Part shown: positions 1 to 11,634 of the stretch, piece after piece
Numbering within the stretch: the stretch's first letter is position 1
Layout: every line of letters begins with the position of its first letter
Assembly (NCBI RefSeq): GCF_026210795.1
Contig: NC_089458.1
Coordinates: 1,690,001 to 1,754,000, forward strand
Direction of reading: 5' to 3'
DNA length: 64,000 nt
From: Rhizophagus irregularis
Lineage: Eukaryota > Glomeromycota > Glomeromycetes > Glomerales > Glomeraceae
Made by a program: the position numbers and the translations under genes
Notes under the pieces: model-generated
The model's input: only the letters and a program-made list of their open reading frames with translations
Told to the model about the DNA's origin: nothing
The model's database searches: none

Positions 1-2830
1 AATCAGGATTCTCAACTTGTTCTTTTAAACGTTAACTCATCTTTTTAATTGGTTTTTGATTCTTGTGTAAAATATTTATTCATTTAATTTTACTTTAAAA
101 GTAAAAAAGAATAAAAATTTTAAATTGATCAAGAATGTTTAGAAGCTCCCTATATATAATATATATGTACTACATATTTTTTAAACTTGATATTTTATAA
201 TGTTAAACCTTATAATTTAATTATTCTATAATAATTTCTTTATCAATAAGAAATCTTTTATGTTTCACATCATATTACTTTTTGAAAATTATTCATTCCA
301 ACATTCCGTATTTATTCTATTTTATAAATATATATGTGTTGTTGTATAACATTTACGTAAATATTCTTCTGATTTCCGACTTATCCCATTATATTATACA
401 TTGTATATTCTTTATTTTATTTTAATTTTATTCAAGTATAAATAATACAATTGAGAAAATAATAATTTTTTTTTTTTATATCACTTTCCATTTGAAAAAA
501 ATTCTTTGTTAAAAAGTTACGATACCCGCAGAATTTTGTTTGATAATCAATAAAGATAAATACTTTGATTTTATTGGTTCCTATTTACCTTACGTTGTTT
601 GTAAAAATTTGATCATCAATCTATTGTCCTCTAATACATTAAAATAATAATTTTTAGTTTTCCGATAATTGAGTTTTCCGTCAAGTTAAAAATTATCTAA
701 CGGCCAATAGAATTTATTAGGTATAATATATAAATATTACATTTATAGAGATTGTATTTTATAATATTTATATTATATAATATTTAGAATTTTTAATTTT
801 ATACCTAATTTCTATACCTAAAATATAAGATAATAATACTATTTATTATGATATACTTAAGTTTTATTCTATTTTATTACTTTTTTTTTTCAACGTTTTT
901 TACTATAACCTTTAATTGCAACTTATACATTTAAATAGTAAGTATAAATTGTAGGTAAATTTATCTGAAAATTCAATATTATTTATTAGAAATATTGGAA
1001 ATTAAAAATTATCTATTGGTTAGAAATTGCATTTAATTTAAATCAAATTACAAGATACAATTAGAAGGAAAAGAAGTCATTTTTGCAGTGAATTCAATAG
1101 TTATATAAGAATAAAGTAGTTATAAAAAGTGTGATTTTTCAATACTTTTTTGTTTTGAAAAATATAAAAAAATAGAAGCAACTTAATATTTATTATGAAA
1201 AAGGTTTTAATATAATTATAAAATTTAAAAAATTTTGTACTTTCATTTTAATGATCATTAGACTACTCTAATAAATAATTTCATTTAACATCAATTCTCC
1301 TTATTTTTGTTATTTTTGCCAAAAAATTGGATTTAAAACAATCACTTTATATTAAATATTATTGATTAATTAACTTTATTAATTATATAATTGGTTTACT
1401 ATATAATGTTGAATAAAACTATTTATTAGAGCAGTTTTAATTATAATTAAATAAAAAATATAATATTTATTATAAAGAACAATTTTTATTATTATAATTT
1501 TTAATATTACCATTTTTACTTTACAAATATATAAAATTTTTAAATAAAATACTTATCATTAACTTCAAAATTTTAAATACATAAAAATGAGAACCAATTT
1601 TTTAATATTATATTATCTTATAATATATTAAATATTAAAAATAAAGAAAACTCTTTTTGATTTCATTTATAACTATTTTTTTTATAAATAATAATTTTTT
1701 TTTTTATTTTTCTTTAAACCTCTTAATATAAACTTTTATTTTATTTTTTTATTGTATTTTCTAAAGGTATTAGTTATTTGATATTAAAAGTAATTATATA
1801 AATTTTTATTTTAAATTTTTATTTTTATTTTTTTTATACAATTTTTCTTATTCTTTAAACAGTAAGCAATTGCAAGTAAATTTGCCCACAATTTTACTGA
1901 AAATTCTACTCTCATCTAATTTTATAAAAAATAAAGTTAATAAAATTTTTTTTTCATAATAGCTTAAATCATATATTATGCAGCAAATATTATCATTTAT
2001 CAATTATATATTAGAAATTTGAAAATTATCCATTGGTCAAAAGTTGCATTTTCAACATAACTACAAAATTTAAAAAATTTTATACTTTAACTTTGGTGAT
2101 TTCATTAATAATTAGTTGCAGCTATATTAAAACTTAATAAAATATGTATAATTTATTATGAGGAACGCTTTTTATTATTATAGTTTTAAATATTTAGAAG
2201 TAAGATTTTGACTTTATATAATATTATATAAATTTAAAAAATAATTTTTTTTATCTTTATCTTATTTATTATAATGTAAAATTTCCATAAAAAAAATAAA
2301 AAGTATATTAAAATATTTCCAATAGTGGAAAAATATTGTGAGAAGAATTTAGATTTATTATATAAAAAATTAGATTCTATACTTTGCAAGTTAATTTTTC
2401 ATCTAATTTTAATGATTAGCTATATATTTGACTATACAAATTTATTGTCAAAATATAGGTCAATTTGGTTGTAAAATTATTGGATAATCTGATTTATATT
2501 AACAAACCTTATATTTAAATATAATTAATTTTTAGAAATTACAGGCAAATTTGTCCGCATTACTGTTAAGAGATACTTTATACAAATAATTTATATAATA
2601 ACTTATTACCAATAAAATCTGTAAAAAATTATAATATTAAAAGAACTTAAAATAATTTACCTTATTAAATATTAAATATAGTAAGTAAACTTTTTATTAA
2701 CAAAAGTTTTATTTAATTTATATAATAAAATTACCTTTATACTAATACATCTATTTTATATAATAAAGTGTAAATATAAATTAGTTCTACTATAATAACA
2801 TCTATATAAAATATATTTAAGAATATACAT
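1..2830. other. AT-rich intergenic DNA, no gene seen
   Basis: Very AT-rich sequence dominated by poly-T, poly-A and TTATAA runs. I see no frame of convincing coding composition, no tRNA-like box pair and no clear terminal inverted repeat. Short phrases recur (for example TTTGCCCACA- or TTTGTCCGCA-like stretches after GCAAGTAAA or GGCAAA near 1875 and 2545), suggesting very old repeats, but I cannot delimit them. Confidence 0.6.
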
Positions 2831-3330
2831 CTTTTTTTTTTTTCCGCAATGCATTTGATAGTTTATTATTAAACAGTAAAAAGAATCGGGACATACATAA
2901 AGTAATAACACCTAATCTAACTATCTAATATTATTAACTACCAAACCACTCATCATGCTATAAAGCACTCCATGTATGCACTGTTAGGTAAAATTTTTAC
3001 TCAGAAAGTATGGTTCATTTTGAAATAGCCATTCTTAGCATAAATGCCCCTCTTTCTTCACAAGGCATTCACAGGATCCACTACATTGCGAATAAAAAAA
3101 AAAGAAAAAAAGATTTGTAGTGTAAGTAAATAAAACTATAATGTAAGAAATCCATCCAGATCATTCCTCCTACAAGCATCCTGAAAAAATTGGAGAGGAG
3201 AGGCATCTACTATTCAAGCAGGATTCCAAACATCACATATATAATTCATAACTGCCTGATCTGCATGAATTTAAGTCTTTTTTGCTTCCTCGCTAAAATA
3301 ACCTAATTATACATGAAACTGAAATTCGAT
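2831..3330 (-). repeat. Degenerate dispersed-repeat remnant, possibly the end of a transposon
   Basis: This stretch is less AT-rich than its surroundings and reads better on the minus strand. A short minus-strand segment near 3150-3240 has coding-like composition but is broken by stops. It resembles the flank of a transposon-derived transcript, but no terminal repeat or domain is visible. The family is unassigned. Confidence 0.25.
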
Positions 3331-3426
3331 TAATTTTCGACCTCTAAAATTGCTTGAAATGGCAAAATGATTTTGACTTGCCCCTTCAAAAGTCAAAATA
3401 GTCGAAATTATGTCATAGTCATATGA

Positions 3427-3786
3427 TTTTATAGTAAACAATAATATTAAAATTCAAAGTTAACGAACTCCACATCCAATAATTCAATTTTTATGATCTT
3501 TACACAGTTGGATTCAGCTCATCGAGAGGATTCTATGTATTTCATATTTGTAGCATCAATATTAACAGAATTATTTACATTTAAAATTTGGTATTAAATA
3601 GTCTTATAATTTTTATAGTAAACAATAATTTTAAAATTCAAAGTTAACGATCTTTCATCCAGTGATTCAATTTTATGATCTTTACGCGGTTGGATTCAGC
3701 TCTTCCAATGATATGTATTTCATATCTGTAGCATCAATATTGACGGAGTTATTCACGTTTAAATTTTATATTAAATTATAATTATA
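3427..3786. repeat. Two tandem copies of a ~184-bp repeat
   Basis: The phrase TTTTATAGTAAACAATAAT starts at 3427 and again at about 3611. Both copies continue with AAAATTCAAAGTTAACGA, a GATCTTTAC / GGATTCAGCTC segment and a TAGCATCAATATT segment. The last segment (CATCAATATTGACGGAGTTA) resembles the opening of the 147-bp palindromic repeats near 8.0-8.4 kb and 36.6-37.0 kb, so this is probably a diverged member of that superfamily. Confidence 0.6.
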
Positions 3787-5232
3787 AAAATCGCATGATA
3801 TAATGTAATTTTGGCCACCATTTGCTTTAATTTTCGATTTTCTTTTGATTCCATCAAAGTTGAAATATTTCTACTTTTGGGCTTTAATTTTGACTTCATG
3901 TATAGACCTAATTTGCTAAAAATCAAATTATCCCATTTCAAATCTATACTAATTTGCTAAAACTCAAAATATGAGTTAATAATCTTTTTTTTTTATTATC
4001 AATAAAAAAATAAATGATTAATATAAATTAAACTGCCAATTTTTATAATTAAAATATGTAGATTATAGATAAAATAATAATTAATAAAAATAATAAATTA
4101 AATAAATAATTATTAAAAAATAAAATGTTCGTTAAACAAACGACAGTTTTTGGCTTGCATTATGCTTAATTTTGGCTGGAATTATACTTAATTTTGACCA
4201 AAATATAACCCAGACCCTGAAACTAATATTTTTAAAAATATTATTTATAAAGTTAAAAAAAAAGGATAAGTTAAATTTAAAAAAAGTCCCAATTTGCTCA
4301 AATATAAAATATGACTTTGTAAAATCAATACAATTTGCTAAAACTCATAATTATGACTATTAATTAATTTTCAATCAATTTGCTTTATCTAAAATTATGA
4401 GTTTAACCTAATTTTGATTGAATTTGCTAAAACTCAAATGTGAGTTATATATGTGATGTCTGGGGTCCTATCCAAGCCATAAGATCCAAGGTACGCATGA
4501 TAAGACCAGGACTGACCAGCTATAGCAAATGCAAAATATTCCCAATTTGTTATACCAACTGGGCCAAATGAAGCCATTTACCAATAGAAAGTAGTTTGTT
4601 GTAAGAAAGAGTAGACTTTAACATCAGATATCCACTGTCACAGCATAGATTCTTGAACACTGTTAGCTGCCATTTTAAATTTATCTCAGTCAACCATTCA
4701 AGGTAAGCTCTATCCAAATTTAAAGTATTTATATGAAAACTAACGCTAATACTAAATTTAAAAAAAATGCTAAATAATATTGATAAATAAATGAAAAAAA
4801 AGAAAAAAATAAAACTAAAGAAAAAATCTGGGCTCTATAATATCGATATTTGTCTTTATCCTTCTTCCTTTGAGGTGTATAGGTACAGTCAAAGATGAAG
4901 TCCAAAGTTTTTATCAAAGGTTGTTTAAAGAGAAACCAAAATCGGTCAGTTTCACAATATCAGAAAAAGGTTGGACTGAGCGTTATATTGAAAAAGCCGT
5001 TGAAATTCTATAAAAGGTTGTCTGTTCTGTAAGTTGTTCCAAAATGGAAGTTATCTTCTGAGTTATAAATTATTTGTTGTTATGCCGGCAAATTGCGGAA
5101 AGTATTCAGAAATGCATTTAGTTTATGACGTGATCTAATCCAAAATTCATTAGATGGTAGCTTAATCAGGAGTCTTATGACTTGTCGAATAGGAAATGCC
5201 AGCGGGTGTGAATAAATAACAGGCGTCGAAGA
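3787..5232. other. Unassigned AT-rich DNA with a candidate transposon end
   Basis: No gene is supported. The phrase AATTTGCTAAAACTCA recurs near 3907, 3952, 4336 and 4425. The segment TGAGTTATATATGTGATG followed by TCTGGGGTCCT, ending at about 4469, resembles the right terminus of the element at 34409-35447. It may be the end of a related, undelimited non-autonomous element. The 63-codon open frame at 4172-4363 has only background AT-rich composition. Confidence 0.4.
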
Positions 5233-5517
5233 AGAATCTGAACATTACTAAAACAACTCAGATTTCGTGTGACTAAAATTTCAAAATGCGATATTTCAGT
5301 CAATATTATACCTAAAAAGACGAATTACATATCAAAATGTTCGCATCGATGAGACGAATCTAACAAGCCAAAGATCATTAAAATCCAATCACTGGATCCC
5401 GAGATAGCAAAATTTGAGGCTAAAATCTACATATAACTTTATACATTTGGAATAGAAATTAATTATAAGGTTTATACAAATTCAGATCCGAGTTTTATTA
5501 GTAATGTTCGAGGTCCT
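5233..5517 (+). mobile_element. Non-autonomous hAT-like element, 285 bp
   Basis: The left end reads AGAATCTGAACATTAC. The right end, read inward on the minus strand, is AGGACCTCGAACATTAC, so the two form a short imperfect inverted repeat. A second copy of nearly the same length (287 bp) lies in inverse orientation at 35856-36142, and the alignment runs end to end. Inside is the palindrome GATTCGTCTC / GAGACGAATC around 5350. Flanking octamers are only partly alike, so a target duplication is not certain here. The hAT assignment rests on the clearer 8-bp duplication at the other copy. Confidence 0.65.
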
Positions 5518-6470
5518 ATTGAAGGAAGTGTAAAAGAAGGTAAAGGTATGTGTTGTTCATATCGTTCAAGTAGACTAGTTAAAGTTTTTCAGAGATAATC
5601 TTGTGTATAATGCTTAAGTTATTGTGAAGCTGTCTCGTGCTTTTTGATAGCCTGTTTGAGTATCTTGAAGAAGGAGGGCCCATTGGTATAGAGAAAGTTG
5701 TTGTGAAAAAATCCACTAAGTCTTTATTGTTTAGGAGTTCGTTGGTCACTCTTTTCATATCCAAGATTTCGTTATTCCGCTTAAAAGAAGAAGCTTAAAA
5801 CTATTCACATCCTGTCGTTATTCTAAGCTTGCTTATTTTGGATGATACGTCTCTCCAGACCGTCTTAAGTCCAGGAACACCACAAAGAAAGAGAAAACGT
5901 GTAAAAAATAAAAATAAAAAAGATAAAAAATTTTTAATACTAAAATAAACCACGTTAGGTTTTTTGCTGTCAAGTCTTTGCTTGAAGTATTTAAAATAAT
6001 AAAAAAGTGTATAAGCTATAAGCGAAAAATAAAAAAATAAAAAAATTTTATTATCAAAAACATATGGTCCAGACATTTAGTAAAAAGAGTTTTCCAAAAT
6101 ATACATCTTTAATAATATTTTAAATATATATTAAATTCTAATTAGCATGATTTAATTTCAATTTGAATTATACTGATACTAAACTGAATTTTTAGTATTG
6201 ATAATTGGTAATTTACTGAATTTTTGATATTAATAAACTGTAGTTAGTAATTACTGATTATTAATACTGATTTACTGAAATTTACTACTTCTTGATGTTT
6301 ATTATAAAAATTATATTAAAAAATAAAACTATATATATATATATATATATGATATATTACCATTTAATAACAAATCTATAAGTAAAACTCTTTCTAATGA
6401 TCATTATCAGTTATGTCTATTTTTTTCGCAGAAAAATAATTTTATTTTTTATCATTTTATAGCTTAAAAT
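5518..6470. other. Unassigned sequence with a TA microsatellite
   Basis: Two minus-strand open frames (5579-5764 and 5801-6076) are present. The second would encode a hydrophobic segment and a KTVWRDVSS-like tail, but neither has a recognisable domain, and the hydrophobicity is what AT-rich DNA gives by chance. An uninterrupted TA run lies at about 6330-6350. A pseudogene begins at 6471. Confidence 0.35.
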
Positions 6471-7795
6471 ATGGCACACTTGGCCAAATATTCTAATATT
6501 ATCAACCTTGAACAGATCACTAAACGTAATATTAATGGAAAGAAATTTTCTTAACATCCTACGTATTGCCCTTCGAAGGTAGAACTCATCAGAACAACCG
6601 ATATTCTAGGATATGTAGAGCGTATTTTACTGACTGAAGAATACAACAATACTAAAAACTTTGTTAAAAACCATAAACCTGTACTTAAGGAACTTGATGT
6701 TAAGAATGAAGTTCAACTCATCTACTTATTATTTACTCTCGCCACTGTTGCTGATGAGTATGAAGTCTCTTTGAAAAATTACATTGAGAAAACAATCCAA
6801 GAACAAGTAGTGCAGTTTAAGCCAACAGAATTAGCCAATGATATACCAGTATCAATAAAAGTACAACTGATGGAAACAGAAATTTTTGAAAATGTCGAAT
6901 ACCAATTAATGGATGTGGAATACAACGATCAAAACACTGAACACCAATTAGAAGACGTGATTGCAGAATCTTCAACAAAGAATTCTAAACAGAGTTCCAC
7001 AAAATTGAATGTCAAAACTATACCCTATACTCCAAAAGGAAAAAGACGTACTGTCACGTTTGCAGAAATGGCCTTCAGGAACTTAGATGTAAGCAGCAAT
7101 CATAATACCTTCCTGACTCCACCTGGTAATAGGCAAAAAGTTAACGTGACCAAGCGATCAGCATCTGATAGCAAGGTTCAGCCAGCTAAGAAAAAATAAC
7201 AACGCACTCCTTCAAAAGAAATACAATCAGTAATGACCGGATATGATCCAGTACTTAAGGACAATGTTCAGAAATTTACTTTATATGATATCCCCTCCAC
7301 TTGAGCTTAACTCGAACTTTTTCAGCATTTTGAGAAATGGGGTCACGTGATCGCTTTCAAGACTAAACATATTTAACGGTCACTGTCTCTATTGACTTTA
7401 ACGAATAGGCTATGAGTCTATAAAATCAAGGAGTCTGAACCACTCCTTTAGAAGGTCTTCCTGTCTGATAGTATCCTGCTAACTGGAATCTTCAATAAAG
7501 AAAGGAAAGAGAACAATTTCAGGCTGTAGTGAAAGATTTACCTGGAACTGTCATCACTTCAATGCTGTATCCTACAGATTCTTCCCAATCACCTATATCC
7601 CATTTGGGATGTAAAGCTTTCAAAATGGTTCACGAGAAAAGTACCCACAAGCTCATCATGTATTATGAAAATTGGACTGATTTGGATAAAATTACGAATA
7701 CCAAGTTGAACTTGCCAGAATATGAAGGTGTTTGGACTAGGTATTTCTTGTCTCAACTATCTAAAGGTTGTAATCGATCACCAAGAAATGGCTGA
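6471..7795 (+). pseudogene. Degenerate retroelement-type ORF (ORF1/RRM-like), broken
   Basis: A reading frame opens with ATG at 6471 and is interrupted by TAA at about 6552. It stays open in the same frame to 7199 (a Lys/Ser/Thr-rich tail near KGKRRTVTFAEMAF), then meets several further stops. Beyond 7240 a segment containing LYDIPST and HFEKWGHVIAF resembles an RRM-like fold of retroelement ORF1 proteins. After a frameshift, 7529-7795 continues with [11 protein letters not shown] and [12 protein letters not shown] and ends in TGA at 7793-7795. At least five stops and one frameshift show it is dead. Calling it a retroelement ORF1 is an inference from the RRM-like phrases; no reverse transcriptase follows. 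Confidence 0.45.
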
Positions 7796-7979
7796 AATTT
7801 ATACTTGTGTCCGAAATTATTTTAGTATTATGAAAATATGTAATTACGTAATTCTGTAATTATTAAGTAATTCATTAGAAAAACTTCGTATTCCATAATT
7901 GATTTCGGACTCCGTAATTAATTTCGTATTACGAAAATATTTGGCCAGAATTAGCCTTAATTTTGGCCGATTTATATAT

Positions 7980-8410
7980 ATAAACTTTAACAAATAATAA
8001 CTCGGCACCCAGTGATCCGTTTTGGATGATCTTACTACCATTTGATTCATCTTGATAAGACGATTCTAATGGTAGTAAGATCATTTAAATCCAATCACTA
8101 GATCGCGATCCGATACCAATAACTTTTAAATATTTATAGCGTAATAGCTACGCCAATTTCAATGCTAGAAAGATGATCTTACTGCCATTAGAATCGTCTC
8201 GTCATGACGAATCGAATGGTGGTAAATTCATTCAAATCTAATCACTAGATCGTGCTCCGACACCAAAATTCATTAAATGTTTATAGTAATTTTACTCCAT
8301 CAATATCGGTGCTATAGAAATGAACACATATCATTAGATTCGCCTCGATGAGATGAATCGAATGGTAGTAAGATCATCGAAATCTGATCACTAGATCCCG
8401 AGATATTCGC
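7980..8410. repeat. Palindromic tandem repeats, about three units of ~147 bp
   Basis: Each unit carries a GATCTTACTACCATT-like start, then a near-perfect palindrome built on GATTCGTCTC and GAGACGAATC, then AATCCAATCACTAGATC. Units start near 8029, 8173 and about 8325. The same unit occurs at 36600-37030 and, as fragments, near 5350, 36000 and 47045. It is non-coding. The palindrome could extrude or fold as a hairpin. Confidence 0.7.
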
Positions 8411-9293
8411 AATTTCGCACTATTATGCAAATTTTGGAATTTTGGAATACGTAATTAATTACGATTTTGTAATTTCAGATTTCGGATTTGCCAATTGAAT
8501 TTTGGAAACAACTATACTGAAATTAAAAGCAGAACTAAGACTCGGCTAACAAAGTTGGAATAAATACTACAGATAACAAGATTAAGATGAGCAAATCTAT
8601 TGGAAAGAAACATGTATTTTCAACTCTAAAGATTATGAAAAAAGGTTTGGATGGTAGTAAATCTGGCAAACTAATATTGTTAGCAGAAATTAGATTATTA
8701 TTAAGAAGGCTTGAGAACTGACGGGATGACTACTTGGTCTTGGTGACTATATGTAGATTTATGGTAAACAGTATAGTTGACTTCGTATCTGTAGAATACT
8801 AATATTTTTTTTAGTTACCCTTTTTTAATTTTTTTTTTTTACCCTGATTTTTCTGTTTTACTCCTTTACTTCATTTTGTTCGAAATGGATTTTGTCTGCA
8901 GTAGCAGTGAGTCCTTGGGAGCACTCATAGTGTAAACCAGAAGGAGGAGATTCCTTTAAGAAAAAATGCTTACAAAGCGGGCTTACTCTTCTTAACCTAA
9001 GTCCTTCGCTGGACGGTCTTATTGCTTGTGGTTGCTTCATTGAAGTTAACGGGTGGTGTAGTTCTTTATTAAATTAGGATTTATATTAGTTTTATGTGTA
9101 TTGTATGAACTTATTTTTTAAAATTTTAATAAAGATCTATATGTGCAAAATAACAAATTTATATAAATTTTATTATAAAATTTTAATTTTTTAATATATA
9201 TTCACATATATAATTTTTCAAAAGCTAAATTTTCACTTATTTTTTAAAAAAAATGTTTATTTATTTATTAATAAAGGTAATAAAAAATGACAA
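8411..9293. other. Unassigned; possible retroposed fragment on the minus strand
   Basis: No gene is supported. Positions 8840-9060 are relatively GC-rich. Read on the minus strand this block is open for 60 codons (8858-9040) and is followed downstream by an A-rich tract (complement of 8810-8845), which is how a retroposed copy would look. No protein family is recognisable. Confidence 0.3.
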
Positions 9294-9886
9294 TTAATTG
9301 CCGATCTGCCTAAAATCGGCACTACGTTACTAATAAAATTCGGAAATAATAGCGATAATAAAAAAAAGCATTTTTTGAATCTTGCGCGCGAAATAAGTTT
9401 CAACCATTTTACAAACAGAAATATCATAAATACAATATTTTCTTTCATTTTATGACAAGTCATATTTGCCAAAAAATTTTATAATTATATTTCTGTAACT
9501 GGTTTTCTTTAACTTTCACTTGTTTTTAATAATAAAAATATTTCAAAAAAGCTTTTAAAAACAACTTTAGAAGCTAAAAATTATAGGTTTTTAATGTAAA
9601 TAATGCAATATAGTAAAATGAAATATTGAAATTTCGTATATTTTAAGGTGTAAATCTGACGCGTGTGCATAGTAAACTCATTATTTTGCATACGAATGTA
9701 TAACTTTTTTTTGCAAATTCGTTTTTTTCAAGTATTTTTTCAGTATATCATATGATTTTTTTTATAGTCAATATGTCATCTATGAGATATCCTTTTTTGA
9801 AGTTTGTGTTCTAGCACAAAATCGGTAAATTTAACCCCGAATTTTATTAGTAACGCAGTGCTGATTTTAGGCGGATCTGCAATTAA
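9294..9886. mobile_element. MITE of 593 bp with ~50-bp terminal inverted repeats
   Basis: The left end (9294-9345) begins TTAATTGCCGATCTGCC and runs to TACTAATAAAATTCGG. The right end (about 9835-9886), read inward on the minus strand, begins TTAATTGCAGATCCGCC and ends with the same TACTAATAAAATTCGG. I count only a few mismatches over ~50 bases. The interior is AT-rich and has no transposase. Flanking duplications are not evident, so the superfamily is open. Confidence 0.8.
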
Positions 9887-10496
9887 GTAAACTGATAAAT
9901 TTATAATTGAATTAATATAGATTATTTAGAACAATTAAAAAGAAATAAAAAATTAAAAAAAAAATTGTGATATAGTAAAAAAAGATTATTAGTTGGCTAA
10001 TAATCAGATTGATATAAAACTGATACTAAAAACTAAAATTACTAAACTAATCAATAAATTACTGAAATATTATATTAGTAATTTTTGATGTAATTACTAA
10101 CTGAAAACTGAAAACTAATTAGTTCAATAACTTCAATTTGATAATCACTAAAATTGATTGAAATTCTAATATATACCATCAAATTCATATTTTGTATTAT
10201 TTTCATATTTTTTTTCAAAATAATAATAAATTATATTTCTAAAAAAATATATATATTATTATGTTACATTTTTCTTATTTTTATTTTTACTATATATTAT
10301 TTTAAAAATTTAAAATTTTAATTTTTCAATATAAAAATTCCATTTGTAATTCTTATTTATTATATTCTATAATTTTAGCCAAATTTTTTTTTTTAAAAAT
10401 ATTTAAATAATATTATATAATCAAACTTTTATATACATCAGGAAATTTTATAGTGCGAAAAGTTACGCAAGTTTATGCATCATAATATTTTATAAG
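9887..10496. other. AT-rich low-complexity DNA
   Basis: Repeated ACTGAAAACTGAAAACTAAT- and ATTACTAAACT-like phrases near 10010-10150 indicate simple-sequence drift. No gene, terminal repeat or RNA gene is seen. Confidence 0.5.
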
Positions 10497-10815
10497 TTTT
10501 CAGACCCCGTCACAACTTTGCATAAACGTAATATTTTGTAACTTTTTAAAATATTTCAAAATATTACGGTACGCAAAACTTCATAATTTTTACGATTTGT
10601 AATATTCTGTAATTTTACGATTCGTATTTTTTGTAATTTTACATAGCATTTTGCAAGTTTTCAGACTCATTGCAAGTTTGCGTAAGTGTAATATTTTGTA
10701 GCTTTTTAAAATATTTTGAAATATTACAATATGCAGAGCTTCGTAATTTTACGGTTCGTAATATTCTGTAATTTTACTGTGTAATACTTCGCAACTTTTA
10801 AAATATTTCAAAATT
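10497..10815. repeat. Two copies of a ~161-bp tandem repeat
   Basis: TTTTCAGAC begins at 10497 and again at 10658. Both copies continue through TAATATTTTGTA, CTTTTTAAAATATTT, and a cluster of CGTAATATTCTGTAATTTTA phrases. Shorter relics of the same motif extend to about 10900. It is non-coding. Confidence 0.6.
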
Positions 10816-10989
10816 CTATGATATGTAATCTCATAATTTAATTTAGGCATTCGTAATATTACGTGATTTTACATAATGTATTATTTCGTAATGTTTCAAA
10901 TATTTCAATAAATAATACTTCATTTTCACTTTATAATAGTGATACATAAATTTTGGTAAATTTATATAATGTATATTTTATTAGATATA

Positions 10990-11300
10990 ATTTTAAAAAA
11001 TTACAAATATTTATTAATATATACAGAATATATAAAAGTAAAAAAAAAAGAATCAGCTATAGTAACATTAGTATTAACATTAGTATTAGTTACAAAGATA
11101 AAAGAAATATTGTTAGTGTTATTAGTATTAAAATAAAAAGAGTTAAATAAAAAGTAAAAGAAACATGGATATTATCGTTAGTATTAGGAATAAATAAAGG
11201 AAATGTTGATAGTATTATTAGTATTACGATATAAAGTAACAAAGAGGTAAAAAACACGTTAGTATTAAAATAATTAGTATTAATAAACAAATATTTCTAT
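10990..11300. repeat. Low-complexity ATTAGT-rich tract
   Basis: ATTAGTATTA / GTTAGTATTA hexamer-like units recur irregularly on the plus strand from about 11060 to 11290. Open frames on both strands here are products of the repeat and show no domain. Confidence 0.6.
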
Positions 11301-11634
11301 ACCTGTAAAGCAATAAATTATAAAATATATGTAAATATTTTGTATGTAATTAAAAAATATTGAACAAAAGAATAAAGAAATAAAAGAAAGAGGAGGCAAA
11401 ATAAAAAAATAAACACATGTTGCTAGTATTACATCAGCAAATTTGAAAAGTGTTGATTCATACCAGTATACACATTGATCAATACCAGCTAGTTGTTCAA
11501 CGTGATTTACAATATTAATCAACACCTGTATACTGAAGTATATCAACGCTTAATGCGTCATTCAACTCTAATGTGTAGTTCAACACATTATGCATTGTTA
11601 TTTAACGCACTGTATATTAATACAACTATATATA

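Noticed and set aside
7980-8410. Possible CRISPR-like regular array
   Set aside because: Units are ~147 bp and tandem, without unique spacers, and the context is eukaryotic; this is a palindromic satellite-like repeat.
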